A DNA stretch of 64,000 nucleotides from Citrobacter gillenii (GCF_013337685.1 NZ_SUQN01000002.1:310001-374000), one strand, 5' to 3'. Positions 54,953-64,000 are shown, counted from the first letter of the stretch. The notes: generated by a model not told the origin, from the letters alone. Program-made: numbers and translations.

Positions 54953-55595
54953 CGTCACACAGGGTAATGACGCTGTTATCGCGAGATGCCCAGCGCACGT
55001 TGACGTTCAGTCCGCCGAGGTTTGCCGAAAATGACGGCATTATTTGCACCGTTAAGTGCGTGGCGGTGAGGGCGATGATTTTGGCGCTGGCAAAGCCCGG
55101 CAGTCCGCGAGTTTGCGCACTGAACGCTTTATATACGCTCTCTTTGGCGGAGAACGCCAGGGTTAAGGCGAGCGGAAAGGGGACCGGGCAACCTTGCAAA
55201 ACCTGTCGTTCATGGTGGTCGATAATGCTGTCAGCCAGTTCGGTAGCGGTGTCGGGTGTAAAAATAGCGTCAATGTCTAGCCCAATGGGATGCGGCGAGA
55301 CAACTGCTAACGCGGTCGAGGCGCTATGGCTGATGCTGCCAAACAGACCCGGTGGCCACAGCGGTTGGCGGCGTTCGCCGATGCCGGGCACGGCTTTACT
55401 GCTATATTCACGCAGCGCATGGACGGCGGCAATACGCCCCGCTAAATGCTCCGCTTGTCGTTTACGCCCGCAGGCTGCGAGCTGGGCGTAATGAGGAAGC
55501 CACAGCAGATCGTGTTCATGCAGGCTGTCGGGGGCAAATTCAACGAGATGCAGCGTATGGCTGGCGAAGGACAGTGGAATGTGGGTTGTGTGCAT
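54942..55595 (-). CDS. entD: Enterobactin synthase 4'-phosphopantetheinyl transferase EntD
   Basis: A 217-residue Sfp-type enzyme that transfers phosphopantetheine from CoA to the carrier domains of EntB and EntF. Motifs: PIGLDIDAIF (Mg-binding) and FSAKESVYKAF, plus WPPGLFGSISHSAST. Somewhat longer than E. coli EntD (about 206-209). It lies 49 bp downstream of fepA in the same direction and is expected to be expressed from the Fur-controlled fepA promoter. Confidence 0.92.
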   Translation of the reverse strand: MHTTHIPLSFASHTLHLVEFAPDSLHEHDLLWLPHYAQLAACGRKRQAEHLAGRIAAVHALREYSSKAVPGIGERRQPLWPPGLFGSISHSASTALAVVSPHPIGLDIDAIFTPDTATELADSIIDHHERQVLQGCPVPFPLALTLAFSAKESVYKAFSAQTRGLPGFASAKIIALTATHLTVQIMPSFSANLGGLNVNVRWASRDNSVITLCDATF

Positions 55596-55610
55596 GATGG
55601 CTCACGAATT

Positions 55611-55634
55611 CCCTCTCCTCGATGGAGGAGAGGG
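55611..55634. repeat. Perfect hairpin in the fepA-entD gap
   Basis: CCCTCTCCTC / GAGGAGAGGG, 10-bp stem with a GATG loop. It fills most of the 49-bp gap between fepA and entD. No T run follows on the minus strand, so it is more likely an mRNA-processing or stability element, or partial attenuator, than a full terminator. Confidence 0.6.
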
Positions 55635-55644
55635 AAAAACGTTA

Positions 55645-57900
55645 TCAGAAGTGCGTGTTAACGCTCATATACCAGGTGCGGCCCGGTTCGTTATAGGTGT
55701 ACGCGCCTGCGCCCGCCATATAATTTCCGGTCACAATATCACCCGTGGTCTGGGCATTCCCTTCGCGCCATAGGCGTTTGTCAAAGACGTTATCCACGCC
55801 ACCGGTCAGGCTGACGTTTTTGGTGACATCCCAGGTCGCGCTCAGGCCGACAATGCTGTACGGGCTGACTTCATCAGCCGAGCTGCCGGTCACCGGTTTG
55901 CCCTGGTAATCGTATTTCTTCGGCTGCTGTTTGCCATACCAGGTGAGGGTGGACTGCAAGGACAGATCGTCGCGCGCCTGCCAGCTCAGCGTGGAGTTCA
56001 GCGTGTACTGCGGAATAATCGACAGACGTTCACCGGTCTCTTTATTCTTACTTTGCAGCATGTAGGTGATGTTGTTGGTCCAGTTAACGGTTTGGCTAAC
56101 CGGGACGTTCAACGTACCTTCCAGGCCTTCTACTACCGCTTTAGGAATGTTTTCCCACTGGTAGATATCTGTTTTACCGTTGTTAATACGGTTCAACGGC
56201 ACGGTACCGGCTTCGATTTTATCGCGGTAATCGTTGCGGAACCAGGTGACTCCGGCCAACCAGCCGTCGCGTTTGAACTCCAGGCCAATTTCTTTGTTGA
56301 TGCTGGTTTCCGCTTTCAGGTCGTCGTTGCCCATCATGTAGCAGCCGATGCCGCTGGCGGAACCGGTGGCGTAGCAGCCCTGGCCTTTACTGTACAAAAT
56401 ATAGTTCGGGTTGAGCTGGTACAGGCTCGGCGCTTTATAGGCCCGCGCGATGCCCATTTTCAGGGTAAAGTCGTCGCCCAGTCCCTGAGACAGGTTCAGA
56501 GACGGACTCCAGTTATTGCCCACGATGCTGTGGTGATCGAAACGCAGGCCCGGCGTCAGCATGGTGCTGTCGGTCAGTTCCATGTTGTTTTCGGCGAACA
56601 GAGAGAAGATCTCGGCATCCGAGTACGGGCTGCGGTTGGTGCTGCTAAAACCAGGAATATTACCGCCCATAAAAGTTTGCGAGTTGGACAGCATGTCTTT
56701 CATACGCTGCTGGTTCCACTCGGTACCGAGCGTCAGATTTTGGTTGACCAGCAGATCCAGCGGAATGCTGACCTCACTGTGCAGCATGACGTCACTCAGG
56801 TCGGCGTCGACATATTTTTGCGACGCTTTCGGATCGAAGATCCCTTCCGTACCGCCAGCTAATCCTTCCGGGGTGCGGGAGTTACGCGTGTGTTCGTACT
56901 GTACCCAGTTGCTGGTGGTGACGCCGTTATCCCAGCCGCCGTTCCAGGTCAGGGAGTAGTTCTGGCGATAAAGACGGTTGGTCTCTTTACCGTAGTTATC
57001 TTTCACCAACTGGTTGGTGTTGGTGTTTTGGGTGTCACCCGCGTACAGGTTGCCCTGACGGCTGTAACCGGCTTCCAGTTCGAGAGACTGGAGTGGGGCA
57101 AAGTCCCATCGCACTACGCCGTTAATGTCTTTGTTGATGACCCCTTCACGACCCGCCGGTAAGGTGTTGGCATAGGTCCCGGTACGTTCTGACTGGTGAC
57201 CCTGGTTGATGTCCCAGGCGTCAGCCTGCGTTTTATCAAGATTACCGTACAGACGGAAGCTGAAATCCCCGCCCAGTGGGCCATTCAGGCTGAAGTTGGT
57301 GCGTTTGGTGGAGCCTTCTTCTTTGTGTTCCGGGGCGTTGAAATAGGTATCCCAGGAACCATGCCACTCGTTGCTGCCTTTTTTGGTGATGATATTCACC
57401 ACACCACCCGCAGCACCGTTACCGTAACGCGCCGCAGCAGGACCACGCAGCACCTCAATACGCTCGATCATTTCCGGCGGTACCCAGGCTGTATCGCCAC
57501 GGGTATCACGCTCGCCGCGCCAGCCCTGACGTACGGAGTTGCGGCTGGTGACCGGCTTGCCGTCGATCAGGATCAGGGTGTTTTCTGGCCCCATGCCGCG
57601 AATATCAATCTGACGGTTGTTGCCGCGCTGGCCGCTGGTTGAGTTACCGGTCAGGTTAACGCCAGGCATGGTACGGATGATTTCCGCCACATCGCGCGCG
57701 GGAGGATTCTTACGGATTTCATCAGCGGTGATGGTGGAAACACCTGGCGCCTGCAGGTTCTGCTGGGCGGCGGTAACGACGATGGTATCTTCATGCGAGA
57801 CGGCGGTGCTATCGGTTTTATCTTCTGCCATGGCTGGCAGCGCTATCCCGTAAATCCCTAAATTGACCAATAAGGCCAGTGAATGAATCTTGTTGTTCAT
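55645..57900 (-). CDS. fepA: Ferric enterobactin outer-membrane receptor FepA
   Basis: A 751-residue TonB-dependent receptor: signal peptide (about 1-25, ending AMA), TonB box DTIVVTA (about 38-44), plug domain (to about 175; ARYGNGAAGGVVNIITKKG), and a 22-strand barrel ending in Phe (TWYMSVNTHF). It binds ferric enterobactin at the surface and imports it with TonB-ExbBD energy. Length and motifs match E. coli FepA. It is transcribed divergently from fes, from a shared Fur-controlled promoter region, and is followed by entD. Confidence 0.96.
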   Translation of the reverse strand: MNNKIHSLALLVNLGIYGIALPAMAEDKTDSTAVSHEDTIVVTAAQQNLQAPGVSTITADEIRKNPPARDVAEIIRTMPGVNLTGNSTSGQRGNNRQIDIRGMGPENTLILIDGKPVTSRNSVRQGWRGERDTRGDTAWVPPEMIERIEVLRGPAAARYGNGAAGGVVNIITKKGSNEWHGSWDTYFNAPEHKEEGSTKRTNFSLNGPLGGDFSFRLYGNLDKTQADAWDINQGHQSERTGTYANTLPAGREGVINKDINGVVRWDFAPLQSLELEAGYSRQGNLYAGDTQNTNTNQLVKDNYGKETNRLYRQNYSLTWNGGWDNGVTTSNWVQYEHTRNSRTPEGLAGGTEGIFDPKASQKYVDADLSDVMLHSEVSIPLDLLVNQNLTLGTEWNQQRMKDMLSNSQTFMGGNIPGFSSTNRSPYSDAEIFSLFAENNMELTDSTMLTPGLRFDHHSIVGNNWSPSLNLSQGLGDDFTLKMGIARAYKAPSLYQLNPNYILYSKGQGCYATGSASGIGCYMMGNDDLKAETSINKEIGLEFKRDGWLAGVTWFRNDYRDKIEAGTVPLNRINNGKTDIYQWENIPKAVVEGLEGTLNVPVSQTVNWTNNITYMLQSKNKETGERLSIIPQYTLNSTLSWQARDDLSLQSTLTWYGKQQPKKYDYQGKPVTGSSADEVSPYSIVGLSATWDVTKNVSLTGGVDNVFDKRLWREGNAQTTGDIVTGNYMAGAGAYTYNEPGRTWYMSVNTHF

Positions 57901-58083
57901 TGTATGTCCTGCTTTCTTTTAGCCACGTGAACCAATGTGCCGTTGTGGGGCATTTGGCCTGATGTCGCCCGCTCCTGCGAAAACCATCCGTTCCAGAAAA
58001 AGTTCGCAGCGTCAGGTCGGTTTATGAGTGGTGAAAAACTGTACGCGCTTCCCACAGCGCGACAATACGCTATTGCAAATGCA

Positions 58084-58110
58084 AATAGTTATCAATAATA
58101 TTATCAATAT
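58084..58110. promoter_or_regulatory. Fur box region between fepA and fes
   Basis: AATAGTTATCAATAATATTATCAATAT contains overlapping Fur hexamers (read on the minus strand as TTGATAATATTATTGATAAC). It corresponds to the iron-repressed divergent fepA/fes promoter of E. coli and lies 43 bp before the fes start. Confidence 0.82.
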
Positions 58111-58152
58111 ATTTCACGATTAGATTTAAAATTGCACAATAAACATGGGGTT

Positions 58153-59370
58153 ATGACGGTGACGGCGTTAATGATGGGAAGCGAGGCGTGGTGGCAGTCA
58201 AAAAATGGCCCGGAATGGGTGCGTGAGGACAGCGGCGATTACCGCGTGACGTTTTGGTGGCGTGACCCGCAGGGAACGGAAAAACACTCAACAATTCGTC
58301 GCGTGTGGGTCTACATTACCGGCGTGACCGACCACCATCAAAATGCCGTTCCCCAGTCGATGCAACGTATTGACGGTACAGATGTTTGGTGCTGGAGCAT
58401 TACCCTGAACGCCCGCTGGCGCGGCAGTTACTGTTTCATCCCTTCTACACGAGACGACATTTTTGCCACGTTGAACGCAGGCGACACTCCAGACAAAACG
58501 TTATTACGCGAAGGCTGGCGACAGTTGCTGCCGCAGGCCATCGCCGATCCCCTCAATCCTCAAAGCTGGCAAGGCGGGCGCGGGCATGCGGTCTCAGCGC
58601 TGGAAATGCCCGACGCCCCCGTTCAGCCTGGCTGGGACAGTCCCCAACCTCCGGATTCACCAGCGCTTTGCTTGCAATGGCACAGCGAAAGGTTAGGTAA
58701 TACGCGCCGCGTGTGGGTGTTTACCACCGGCGAGGCAAATCCCGGGGAACGTCCGCTGGCAGTCCTGCTGGACGGACAGTTTTGGGCGCACAGCATGCCG
58801 GTCTGGCCCGCGCTGACCTCACTGACCCGACAACATCTGCTCCCTCCTGCCGTTTATCTCCTGATTGATGCCATCGATACGCCTCATCGCAGTCGCGAGC
58901 TGCCGTGCAATGCCGATTTCTGGCTGGCGGTACAGCAGGAGTTATTGCCGCTGGTGAACGCGACTGCCGCGTTCAGTGACGATCCGCAGCGCACGGTCGT
59001 CGCCGGGCAAAGCTTTGGGGGCTTGTCCTCGCTGTATGCCGGTCTGAACTGGCCGGAACGTTTTGGCTGCGTGCTCAGTCAGTCCGGATCTTACTGGTGG
59101 CCGCATCGCGCAGGGCATCAGGATGGGATCGTGATTGAACAACTGAGGGCCGGAACGTTGAGCGCGCAGGGGCTGCGTATTGTTCTGGAAGCCGGAATTC
59201 GTGAACCGATTATTTTTCGCGCCAATCAGGCGCTCTTCGCACAGTTACCGTATGCACCACGGTCTATTTTCTGGCGTCAGGTTGAAGGTGGACACGACGC
59301 GCTTTGCTGGCGCGGCGGCTTAATGCACGGGCTGATGACGCTCTGGCAGCCGCTCACCGACACGATTTAA
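58153..59370 (+). CDS. fes: Enterobactin esterase Fes
   Basis: A 405-residue cytoplasmic esterase that hydrolyses ferric enterobactin to release iron. Nucleophile Ser in VAGQSFGGLS, catalytic His near the end in GGHDALCW, and acidic residues between; the N-terminal lid region starts GSEAWWQSKNGPEW. Start choice: ATG at 58153 gives an N-terminus similar to E. coli Fes; the frame begins seven codons earlier without support. ybdZ and entF follow, in the order of the E. coli enterobactin operon. Confidence 0.94.
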   Translation: MTVTALMMGSEAWWQSKNGPEWVREDSGDYRVTFWWRDPQGTEKHSTIRRVWVYITGVTDHHQNAVPQSMQRIDGTDVWCWSITLNARWRGSYCFIPSTRDDIFATLNAGDTPDKTLLREGWRQLLPQAIADPLNPQSWQGGRGHAVSALEMPDAPVQPGWDSPQPPDSPALCLQWHSERLGNTRRVWVFTTGEANPGERPLAVLLDGQFWAHSMPVWPALTSLTRQHLLPPAVYLLIDAIDTPHRSRELPCNADFWLAVQQELLPLVNATAAFSDDPQRTVVAGQSFGGLSSLYAGLNWPERFGCVLSQSGSYWWPHRAGHQDGIVIEQLRAGTLSAQGLRIVLEAGIREPIIFRANQALFAQLPYAPRSIFWRQVEGGHDALCWRGGLMHGLMTLWQPLTDTI

Positions 59371-59400
59371 CCGGACGATGTTCCACGACAGGAGTTGAGT

Positions 59401-59619
59401 ATGGAATTCAGTAACCCTTTCGATAACCCGCAGGGGCAGTTTTACATTCTGCAAAATCCCCAACGTCAGTTTAGCCTTTGGCCGCAGCAGTGCTCGCTTC
59501 CTGCTGGCTGGGCCATCGCATGCGAACCGCAATCCCAGGAAGCCTGCCAGCAATGGCTCGCGGAAAACTGGACCACGCTAACACCTGCAAATTATGCCGA
59601 TGTACAGGAGGCAGAATGA
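59401..59619 (+). CDS. ybdZ: MbtH-like protein YbdZ
   Basis: A 72-residue MbtH-family protein (FSNPFDNPQGQFYILQNPQ; SLWPQQCSLPAGWAIA; ACQQWLAENW), with the conserved tryptophans that bind NRPS adenylation domains. It stabilises and activates EntF. The ATG at 59401 follows AGGAG. It overlaps entF by 4 bp (ATGA), giving coupled translation. Confidence 0.95.
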   Translation: MEFSNPFDNPQGQFYILQNPQRQFSLWPQQCSLPAGWAIACEPQSQEACQQWLAENWTTLTPANYADVQEAE

Positions 59620-62600
59620 CTCAGCGCTTACCGTTAGTCGCGGCCCAGCCGGGGATCTGGATGGCGGAAAAACTCTCCACGCTGCCTTCAGCATGGAGCG
59701 TCGCGCACTACGTGGAATTAACCGGGGAACTGAACGCACCGCTGCTGGCGAAAGCGGTTGTTGTCGGTCTGGGGCATGCTGATACCCTGCGTATGCGGTT
59801 TTGCGAAGACAACGGCGAGGTTTGGCAGTGGGTTGATCCAACGTTCACTTTTACGCAACCCGAGATTATCGATGTCCGTGACATGGCCAGTCCGCACGAC
59901 GCCGCTCGGGCGTTGATGCAGGCTGACTTGCAGCAAGACATTCGTGCCGATGGCGCAAAACCCCTGGTCTGCCATCAACTTATTCAAGTGGCAGATAACC
60001 GTTGGTACTGGTATCAGCGCTATCATCATTTGCTGGTGGATGGTTTCAGTTTTCCTGCCATCACCCGCCAGATAGCCGCCATTTACCGCGCATGGCAGCG
60101 CGGCGAACCGACGCCGGAATCACCTTTTACCCCCTTTGCCGAGGTGGTGGAAGAGTATCAGCAGTATCGCCACAGCGAGGCGTATAAACGTGACGGCGCA
60201 TTCTGGGCCGGGCAGCGAGAGCAGTTGCCGCCACCGGCTTCGCTGTCGGGCAAACCCCTACCGGGCCGGGCGACCAGTGCGGATATTATTCGCATGCAGT
60301 TGACCGCCCCCGACGGCGTATTCCGCCAGCTTGCCGCGCGCATGCCTGACATTCAGCGTGCGGATTTAGCACTGGCGCTGGTGGCACTATGGTTGGGGCG
60401 TTTATGCAGCCGGATGGATTATGCCGCCGGGTTTATTTTCATGCGCCGCATGGGGTCGGCGGCGCTAACGGCAACCGGGCCGGTGTTGAATGTGCTGCCA
60501 TTCGGTGTGCATCTTGATGCCGCGGAAAGCCTACCTGAACTGGCGAAACGACTGGCCGGGCAGCTCAAGAAGATGCGTCGTCATCAGCGTTATGATGCGG
60601 AGCAAATTGTGCGCGACGGCGGCCGAGCGGCCGGTGAAGAGGCGCTGTTTGGTCCGGTACTGAACGTGAAAATCTTTGACTACCAGCTGGATCTTCCCGG
60701 CATCCAGGCGCAAACCCATACGCTGGCGACCGGGCCGGTTAACGATCTGGAACTGGCGCTGTTCCCGGATGAAAACGGCGGTCTGAGCATTGAAATTCTC
60801 GCCAATAAACAGCGTTATGATGAGGCGACGCTGGCGCAACATGCGTCGCGTTTAACCGCGCTGATGGGCCAGTTTGCCGAAAACCCGGCGCTGCGCTGCG
60901 GCGATGCCGATATGCTATTGCCGTCAGAACAGGAACAGCTGGCGCAAATAAACGAGACGGCAATTGATATTCCGTTCACCACGCTCAGCGCGCTGGTGGC
61001 GGAACAGGCCGCGAAAACACCGGATGCGCCGGCGCTGGCCGACGCTCGCTATCAGTTCAGCTACCGCGAAATGCGTGAGCAGGTTGTTGCACTGGCGCAG
61101 GTACTGCGTGAACGCGGCGTGCGACCAGGCGACAGCGTTGCCGTGGCCTTACCGCGCTCTGTGTTCCTGACGCTGGCACTGCACAGCATTGTGGAGACGG
61201 GGGCTGCCTGGCTACCGCTGGATACCGGCTACCCGGACGATCGTCTGCGGATGATGCTGGAAGACGCACGTCCTACGTTGTTGATCACTACCGAAGAACA
61301 GCTGTCCCGCTTTCGCGATATTCCGGGGCTGGACAGTGTGTGCTATAACGCGCCGCTGTCTCGCGAGGATATCTCGCAGCGCGCGGTGTCGCGTCCAGAG
61401 CATACCGCTTACATCATCTTTACCTCGGGTTCGACCGGCAGACCAAAGGGGGTGATGGTGGGGCAAACCGCCATCGTTAACCGCCTGTTGTGGATGCAAA
61501 ATCACTATCCGCTGACCGCCGATGATGTGGTGGCGCAAAAAACGCCATGCAGTTTTGATGTCTCGGTGTGGGAGTTTTTCTGGCCGTTTATTGCGGGCGC
61601 AAAGCTGGTGATGGCGGAGCCTGAGGCGCATCGTGACCCGCTGGCGATGCAGCAGTTCTTTGCACAATATGGCGTAACCACCACGCACTTTGTGCCGTCG
61701 ATGCTGGCGGCGTTTGTTGCCTCGCTGACGCCGGAGACGGCGCGGGAAAGCTGCGCTACGCTGAAGCAGGTGTTCTGCAGCGGTGAAGCCCTGCCAGCAG
61801 AACTGTGCCGCGAGTGGGAACAGTTGACCCACGCACCGCTGCACAATTTGTACGGCCCGACCGAAGCGGCGGTGGATGTCAGCTGGTATCCGGCATGCGG
61901 AGATGCGCTTGCCGCCGTGACCGGCAACAGCGTGCCGATTGGCTATCCGGTCTGGAATACGGGCCTGCGGATCCTTGATGCCATGATGCGCTCGGTGCCT
62001 GTCGGCGTGGCGGGCGATCTGTACCTGACAGGGATCCAACTGGCGCAGGGGTATCTGGGCCGCCCGGACCTGACGGCAAGTCGTTTTATTGCCGATCCGT
62101 TTGCGCCCGGTGAACGCATGTACCGTACCGGGGACGTGGCGCGCTGGCTGGATAATGGTGCGGTGGAATACCTCGGGCGCAGCGATGACCAGCTAAAAAT
62201 TCGCGGGCAGCGCATTGAACTGGGTGAGATTGATCGGGTAATGCAGACGCTACCGGATGTCGAGCATGCCGTGGCTCATGCCTGCGTATTCAATCAGGCG
62301 GTAGCTACCGGCGGCGATGCGCGCCAGCTGGTCGGGTATCTGGTGTCGCATTCGGGGTTACCGCTGGATATTCCCGCACTACAGGCGAGACTGCGTGAAA
62401 CGCTGCCTGCGCATATGGTGCCGACCGTGTTATTGCAGCTGGCGGAGTTACCGCTCAGCGCCAACGGTAAGCTGGATCGTAAAGCCTTACCGATGCCGCA
62501 GTTGACGCCGCGCACGGCAGGACGCGCGCCATACCCGGGCACGGAGACCACCATTACCGAGGCCTTTTCCGCGCTGCTGGGCTGTGAAGTTAATGATGTA

Positions 62601-63506
62601 GCAGCAGACTTTTTCGCGCTCGGCGGTCATTCGTTACTGGCGATGAAGCTGGCGGCGCAGTTGAGCCGCGTATTTGAACGCCAGGTGACGCCAGGGCAGG
62701 TGATGGTTGCTTCCACCGTTGAACAACTCAGTACGCTGTTGGACAGCAACGATGACGCACAGTCACAGCAACTGGGGTTTGAAGCGCTGCTACCGCTGCG
62801 CACCAGCCACGGCCCAACGCTGTTCTGTTTCCATCCGGCGTCCGGCTTTGCCTGGCAGTTTAGCGTGTTATCGCGCTATTTGAACCCTGAGTGGTCAATT
62901 ACTGGCATTCAGTCGCCACGGCCTAGTGGGCCGATGCAGACGGCAGCAAATCTCGATGAGGTCTGTGAATACCATCTTAAAACGTTGCTGGAGCAGCAGC
63001 CTCACGGCCCCTACTATTTACTGGGGTATTCGCTGGGCGGCACGCTGGCGCAGGGTATTGCGGCACGCTTGCAGGCCAGGGGAGAGAAGGTTGCATTCCT
63101 GGGGTTGCTGGATACCTGGCCGCCGGAAACGCAAAACTGGCAGGAAAAAGAGGCCAATGGGTTGGATCCTGCCGTATTGGCGGAAATCGAACGCGAACGC
63201 GAGGCGTTTCTGGCGGCCCAGCAGGGCAATGCGTCCGACACGCTGTTTAGCACCATTGAGGGTAACTATGCCGATGCGGTGCGTCTGTTAACCACCGCGC
63301 ACAGCGTGGCTTTTGACGGTCATGCTACGTTGTTTGTGGCCGAACGTACGCTACCGCAGGGCGTCAGCCCTAAACACAGCTGGTCGCCGTGGATAGCCAG
63401 TCTGGATATCTACCGTCAGGACTGTGCACACGTTGATATTATTTCGCCGGCAGCGTTTGAGAGTATTGGGCCGATAATAAACAGGTTGATCGCTCCGCCT
63501 GCGTAG
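59616..63506 (+). CDS. entF: Enterobactin non-ribosomal peptide synthetase EntF
   Basis: A 1296-residue NRPS module with condensation domain (1 to about 430; active site HHLLVDG), adenylation domain for serine (about 460-880; FTSGSTGRPKGV), a peptidyl-carrier domain (phosphopantetheine Ser1006 in GGHSLLAM) and thioesterase (Ser1139 in GYSLGG). It loads serine, condenses it with 2,3-dihydroxybenzoate delivered by EntB, and cyclises three units to enterobactin. The ATG at 59616 overlaps ybdZ; the frame upstream runs into ybdZ in another reading frame. All key motifs are intact. Confidence 0.97.
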   Translation: MTQRLPLVAAQPGIWMAEKLSTLPSAWSVAHYVELTGELNAPLLAKAVVVGLGHADTLRMRFCEDNGEVWQWVDPTFTFTQPEIIDVRDMASPHDAARALMQADLQQDIRADGAKPLVCHQLIQVADNRWYWYQRYHHLLVDGFSFPAITRQIAAIYRAWQRGEPTPESPFTPFAEVVEEYQQYRHSEAYKRDGAFWAGQREQLPPPASLSGKPLPGRATSADIIRMQLTAPDGVFRQLAARMPDIQRADLALALVALWLGRLCSRMDYAAGFIFMRRMGSAALTATGPVLNVLPFGVHLDAAESLPELAKRLAGQLKKMRRHQRYDAEQIVRDGGRAAGEEALFGPVLNVKIFDYQLDLPGIQAQTHTLATGPVNDLELALFPDENGGLSIEILANKQRYDEATLAQHASRLTALMGQFAENPALRCGDADMLLPSEQEQLAQINETAIDIPFTTLSALVAEQAAKTPDAPALADARYQFSYREMREQVVALAQVLRERGVRPGDSVAVALPRSVFLTLALHSIVETGAAWLPLDTGYPDDRLRMMLEDARPTLLITTEEQLSRFRDIPGLDSVCYNAPLSREDISQRAVSRPEHTAYIIFTSGSTGRPKGVMVGQTAIVNRLLWMQNHYPLTADDVVAQKTPCSFDVSVWEFFWPFIAGAKLVMAEPEAHRDPLAMQQFFAQYGVTTTHFVPSMLAAFVASLTPETARESCATLKQVFCSGEALPAELCREWEQLTHAPLHNLYGPTEAAVDVSWYPACGDALAAVTGNSVPIGYPVWNTGLRILDAMMRSVPVGVAGDLYLTGIQLAQGYLGRPDLTASRFIADPFAPGERMYRTGDVARWLDNGAVEYLGRSDDQLKIRGQRIELGEIDRVMQTLPDVEHAVAHACVFNQAVATGGDARQLVGYLVSHSGLPLDIPALQARLRETLPAHMVPTVLLQLAELPLSANGKLDRKALPMPQLTPRTAGRAPYPGTETTITEAFSALLGCEVNDVAADFFALGGHSLLAMKLAAQLSRVFERQVTPGQVMVASTVEQLSTLLDSNDDAQSQQLGFEALLPLRTSHGPTLFCFHPASGFAWQFSVLSRYLNPEWSITGIQSPRPSGPMQTAANLDEVCEYHLKTLLEQQPHGPYYLLGYSLGGTLAQGIAARLQARGEKVAFLGLLDTWPPETQNWQEKEANGLDPAVLAEIEREREAFLAAQQGNASDTLFSTIEGNYADAVRLLTTAHSVAFDGHATLFVAERTLPQGVSPKHSWSPWIASLDIYRQDCAHVDIISPAAFESIGPIINRLIAPPA

Positions 63507-63603
63507 CCGGGAATACTCACTATTGGCTTATTTGAATAACCTCATAATGTAAATAAAATGTTATGGGGTTGTTTTGTTTATGCTGATCTGTGAGACCATA
63601 AGG

Positions 63604-63620
63604 CTTAATAAATTCTGAAT
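63604..63620 (+). promoter_or_regulatory. Possible PmrA box upstream of fepE
   Basis: CTTAAT-N5-CTGAAT matches the PmrA half-site pattern (C/T)TTAA(G/T)-N5-(C/T)TTAA(G/T) at 11 of 12 positions, about 114 bp before fepE. In Salmonella PmrA is reported to control wzz-fepE. TATAAT (63620-63625) overlaps its last base, which is an unusual arrangement. Confidence 0.35.
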
Positions 63621-63677
63621 ATAATATCTGGCAGGTTATTAGGGGCAAAGAGTGTTTCGGATAATTCTTATTAGCTG

Positions 63678-63692
63678 GTAGACTTTGTCTAC
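63678..63692. promoter_or_regulatory. Palindrome in the fepE leader
   Basis: GTAGAC-TTT-GTCTAC, a perfect 6-bp inverted repeat 41 bp before the fepE start. It is a candidate operator or a short mRNA hairpin. I cannot link it to a known regulator. Confidence 0.3.
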
Positions 63693-63733
63693 AGGAAGAC
63701 GTTTCTTTTGGCCAGAAATTCAGGTTACACAAC

Positions 63734-64000
63734 ATGTCATCATTAAAAATAAAGAAAGATAATGATTCAGAATTAGCTGCTTATCCGCAGACTACGCTAA
63801 GCGGTAATGAAATTGATTTATTCAACCTGCTCGAGATTTTGTGGCGCGCCAGGAACAAGATTATTGCTACCGTCTTCGCGTTTGCCTGTGTGGGGATTCT
63901 GGTGTCTTTTCTGCTTCCGCAAAAATGGACCAGTGAGGCAATTGTTACCCCAGCTGAACCCGTGCAGTGGCAGGGACTTGAGAATGCGTTGACCAAGTTG
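63734..64000 (+). CDS. fepE: O-antigen chain-length regulator FepE (Wzz family), 5' fragment
   Basis: The first 89 codons are visible; the gene runs off the window. The start MSSLKIKKDNDSELAAYP, the first membrane segment (about 43-62) and the Wzz-type motif after it (LPQKWTSEAIVTPAEPVQW) match E. coli/Salmonella FepE. FepE is an inner-membrane polysaccharide co-polymerase that sets very long O-antigen chains. It follows entF in the same direction after 227 bp, as in E. coli. The ribosome binding site is weak. Confidence 0.9.
   Translation, partial: MSSLKIKKDNDSELAAYPQTTLSGNEIDLFNLLEILWRARNKIIATVFAFACVGILVSFLLPQKWTSEAIVTPAEPVQWQGLENALTKL

Noticed and set aside
63665-63680. GATAAT-like sequence before fepE as a Fur box
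   Set aside because: Only about half of the 19-bp consensus is matched; too weak to call.

Overview
The window reads as enterobacterial chromosome, most likely Citrobacter (C. freundii complex). Gene content and order combine a Salmonella-type fim regulatory set beside argU/fimU, the E. coli-type order cus - pheP - ybdG - nfsB - ybdF - ybdJ - ybdK - entD/fepA/fes/entF/fepE, and a ramR-romA-ramA block of the kind found in Klebsiella, Enterobacter and Citrobacter. The genus is inferred from recalled protein similarity and synteny, not from a search.

Layout. (1) 1-4.5 kb: end of a type 1 fimbrial operon (fimH fragment, fimF) and its regulators fimZ, fimY, an EAL-domain gene and fimW. (2) 4.5-5.4 kb: tRNA-Arg(UCU) and uspF. 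(3) 5.9-9.4 kb: torYZ, a TMAO/S-oxide respiratory pair. (4) 9.5-12.3 kb: small metabolic and envelope genes, including two adjacent His-rich proteins, a DUF302 protein and a SilE-like metal-binding protein. (5) 12.4-21 kb: cusSR and cusCFBA, Cu(I)/Ag(I) sensing and efflux, with a CusR box between the two arms. (6) 21-24.5 kb: rclR and rclA, rclB, rclC, reactive-chlorine resistance. (7) 24.8-37.3 kb: an accessory adhesion island with mrkH, mrkI and mrkJ homologues, convergent with a 3117-residue autotransporter and another LuxR-type regulator; the type 3 fimbrial genes normally controlled by MrkHIJ are not in the window. (8) 37.9-42 kb: a coiled-coil J-domain-like protein, a YncE-like lipoprotein with a Fur-like box, and pheP. 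(9) 42.1-46.7 kb: a carbohydrate cassette (NHS-family permease, TIM-barrel isomerase, Gfo/Idh/MocA dehydrogenase, LacI repressor) with tandem palindromic operators. (10) 46.7-52.8 kb: ybdG, nfsB, ybdF, ramR/romA/ramA, ybdJ, ybdK. (11) 52.8-64 kb: an ERIC element, an acetyltransferase, an alpha/beta hydrolase, then the enterobactin genes entD, fepA, fes, ybdZ, entF and the start of fepE.

Common themes are surface attachment controlled by c-di-GMP and LuxR-type proteins (five HTH regulators, two EAL proteins, one PilZ protein, no GGDEF cyclase), and metal and oxidative stress handling (cus, silE-like, rcl, enterobactin). The most interesting part is the mrkHIJ/giant autotransporter island, which looks like a c-di-GMP control module placed next to a different adhesin.
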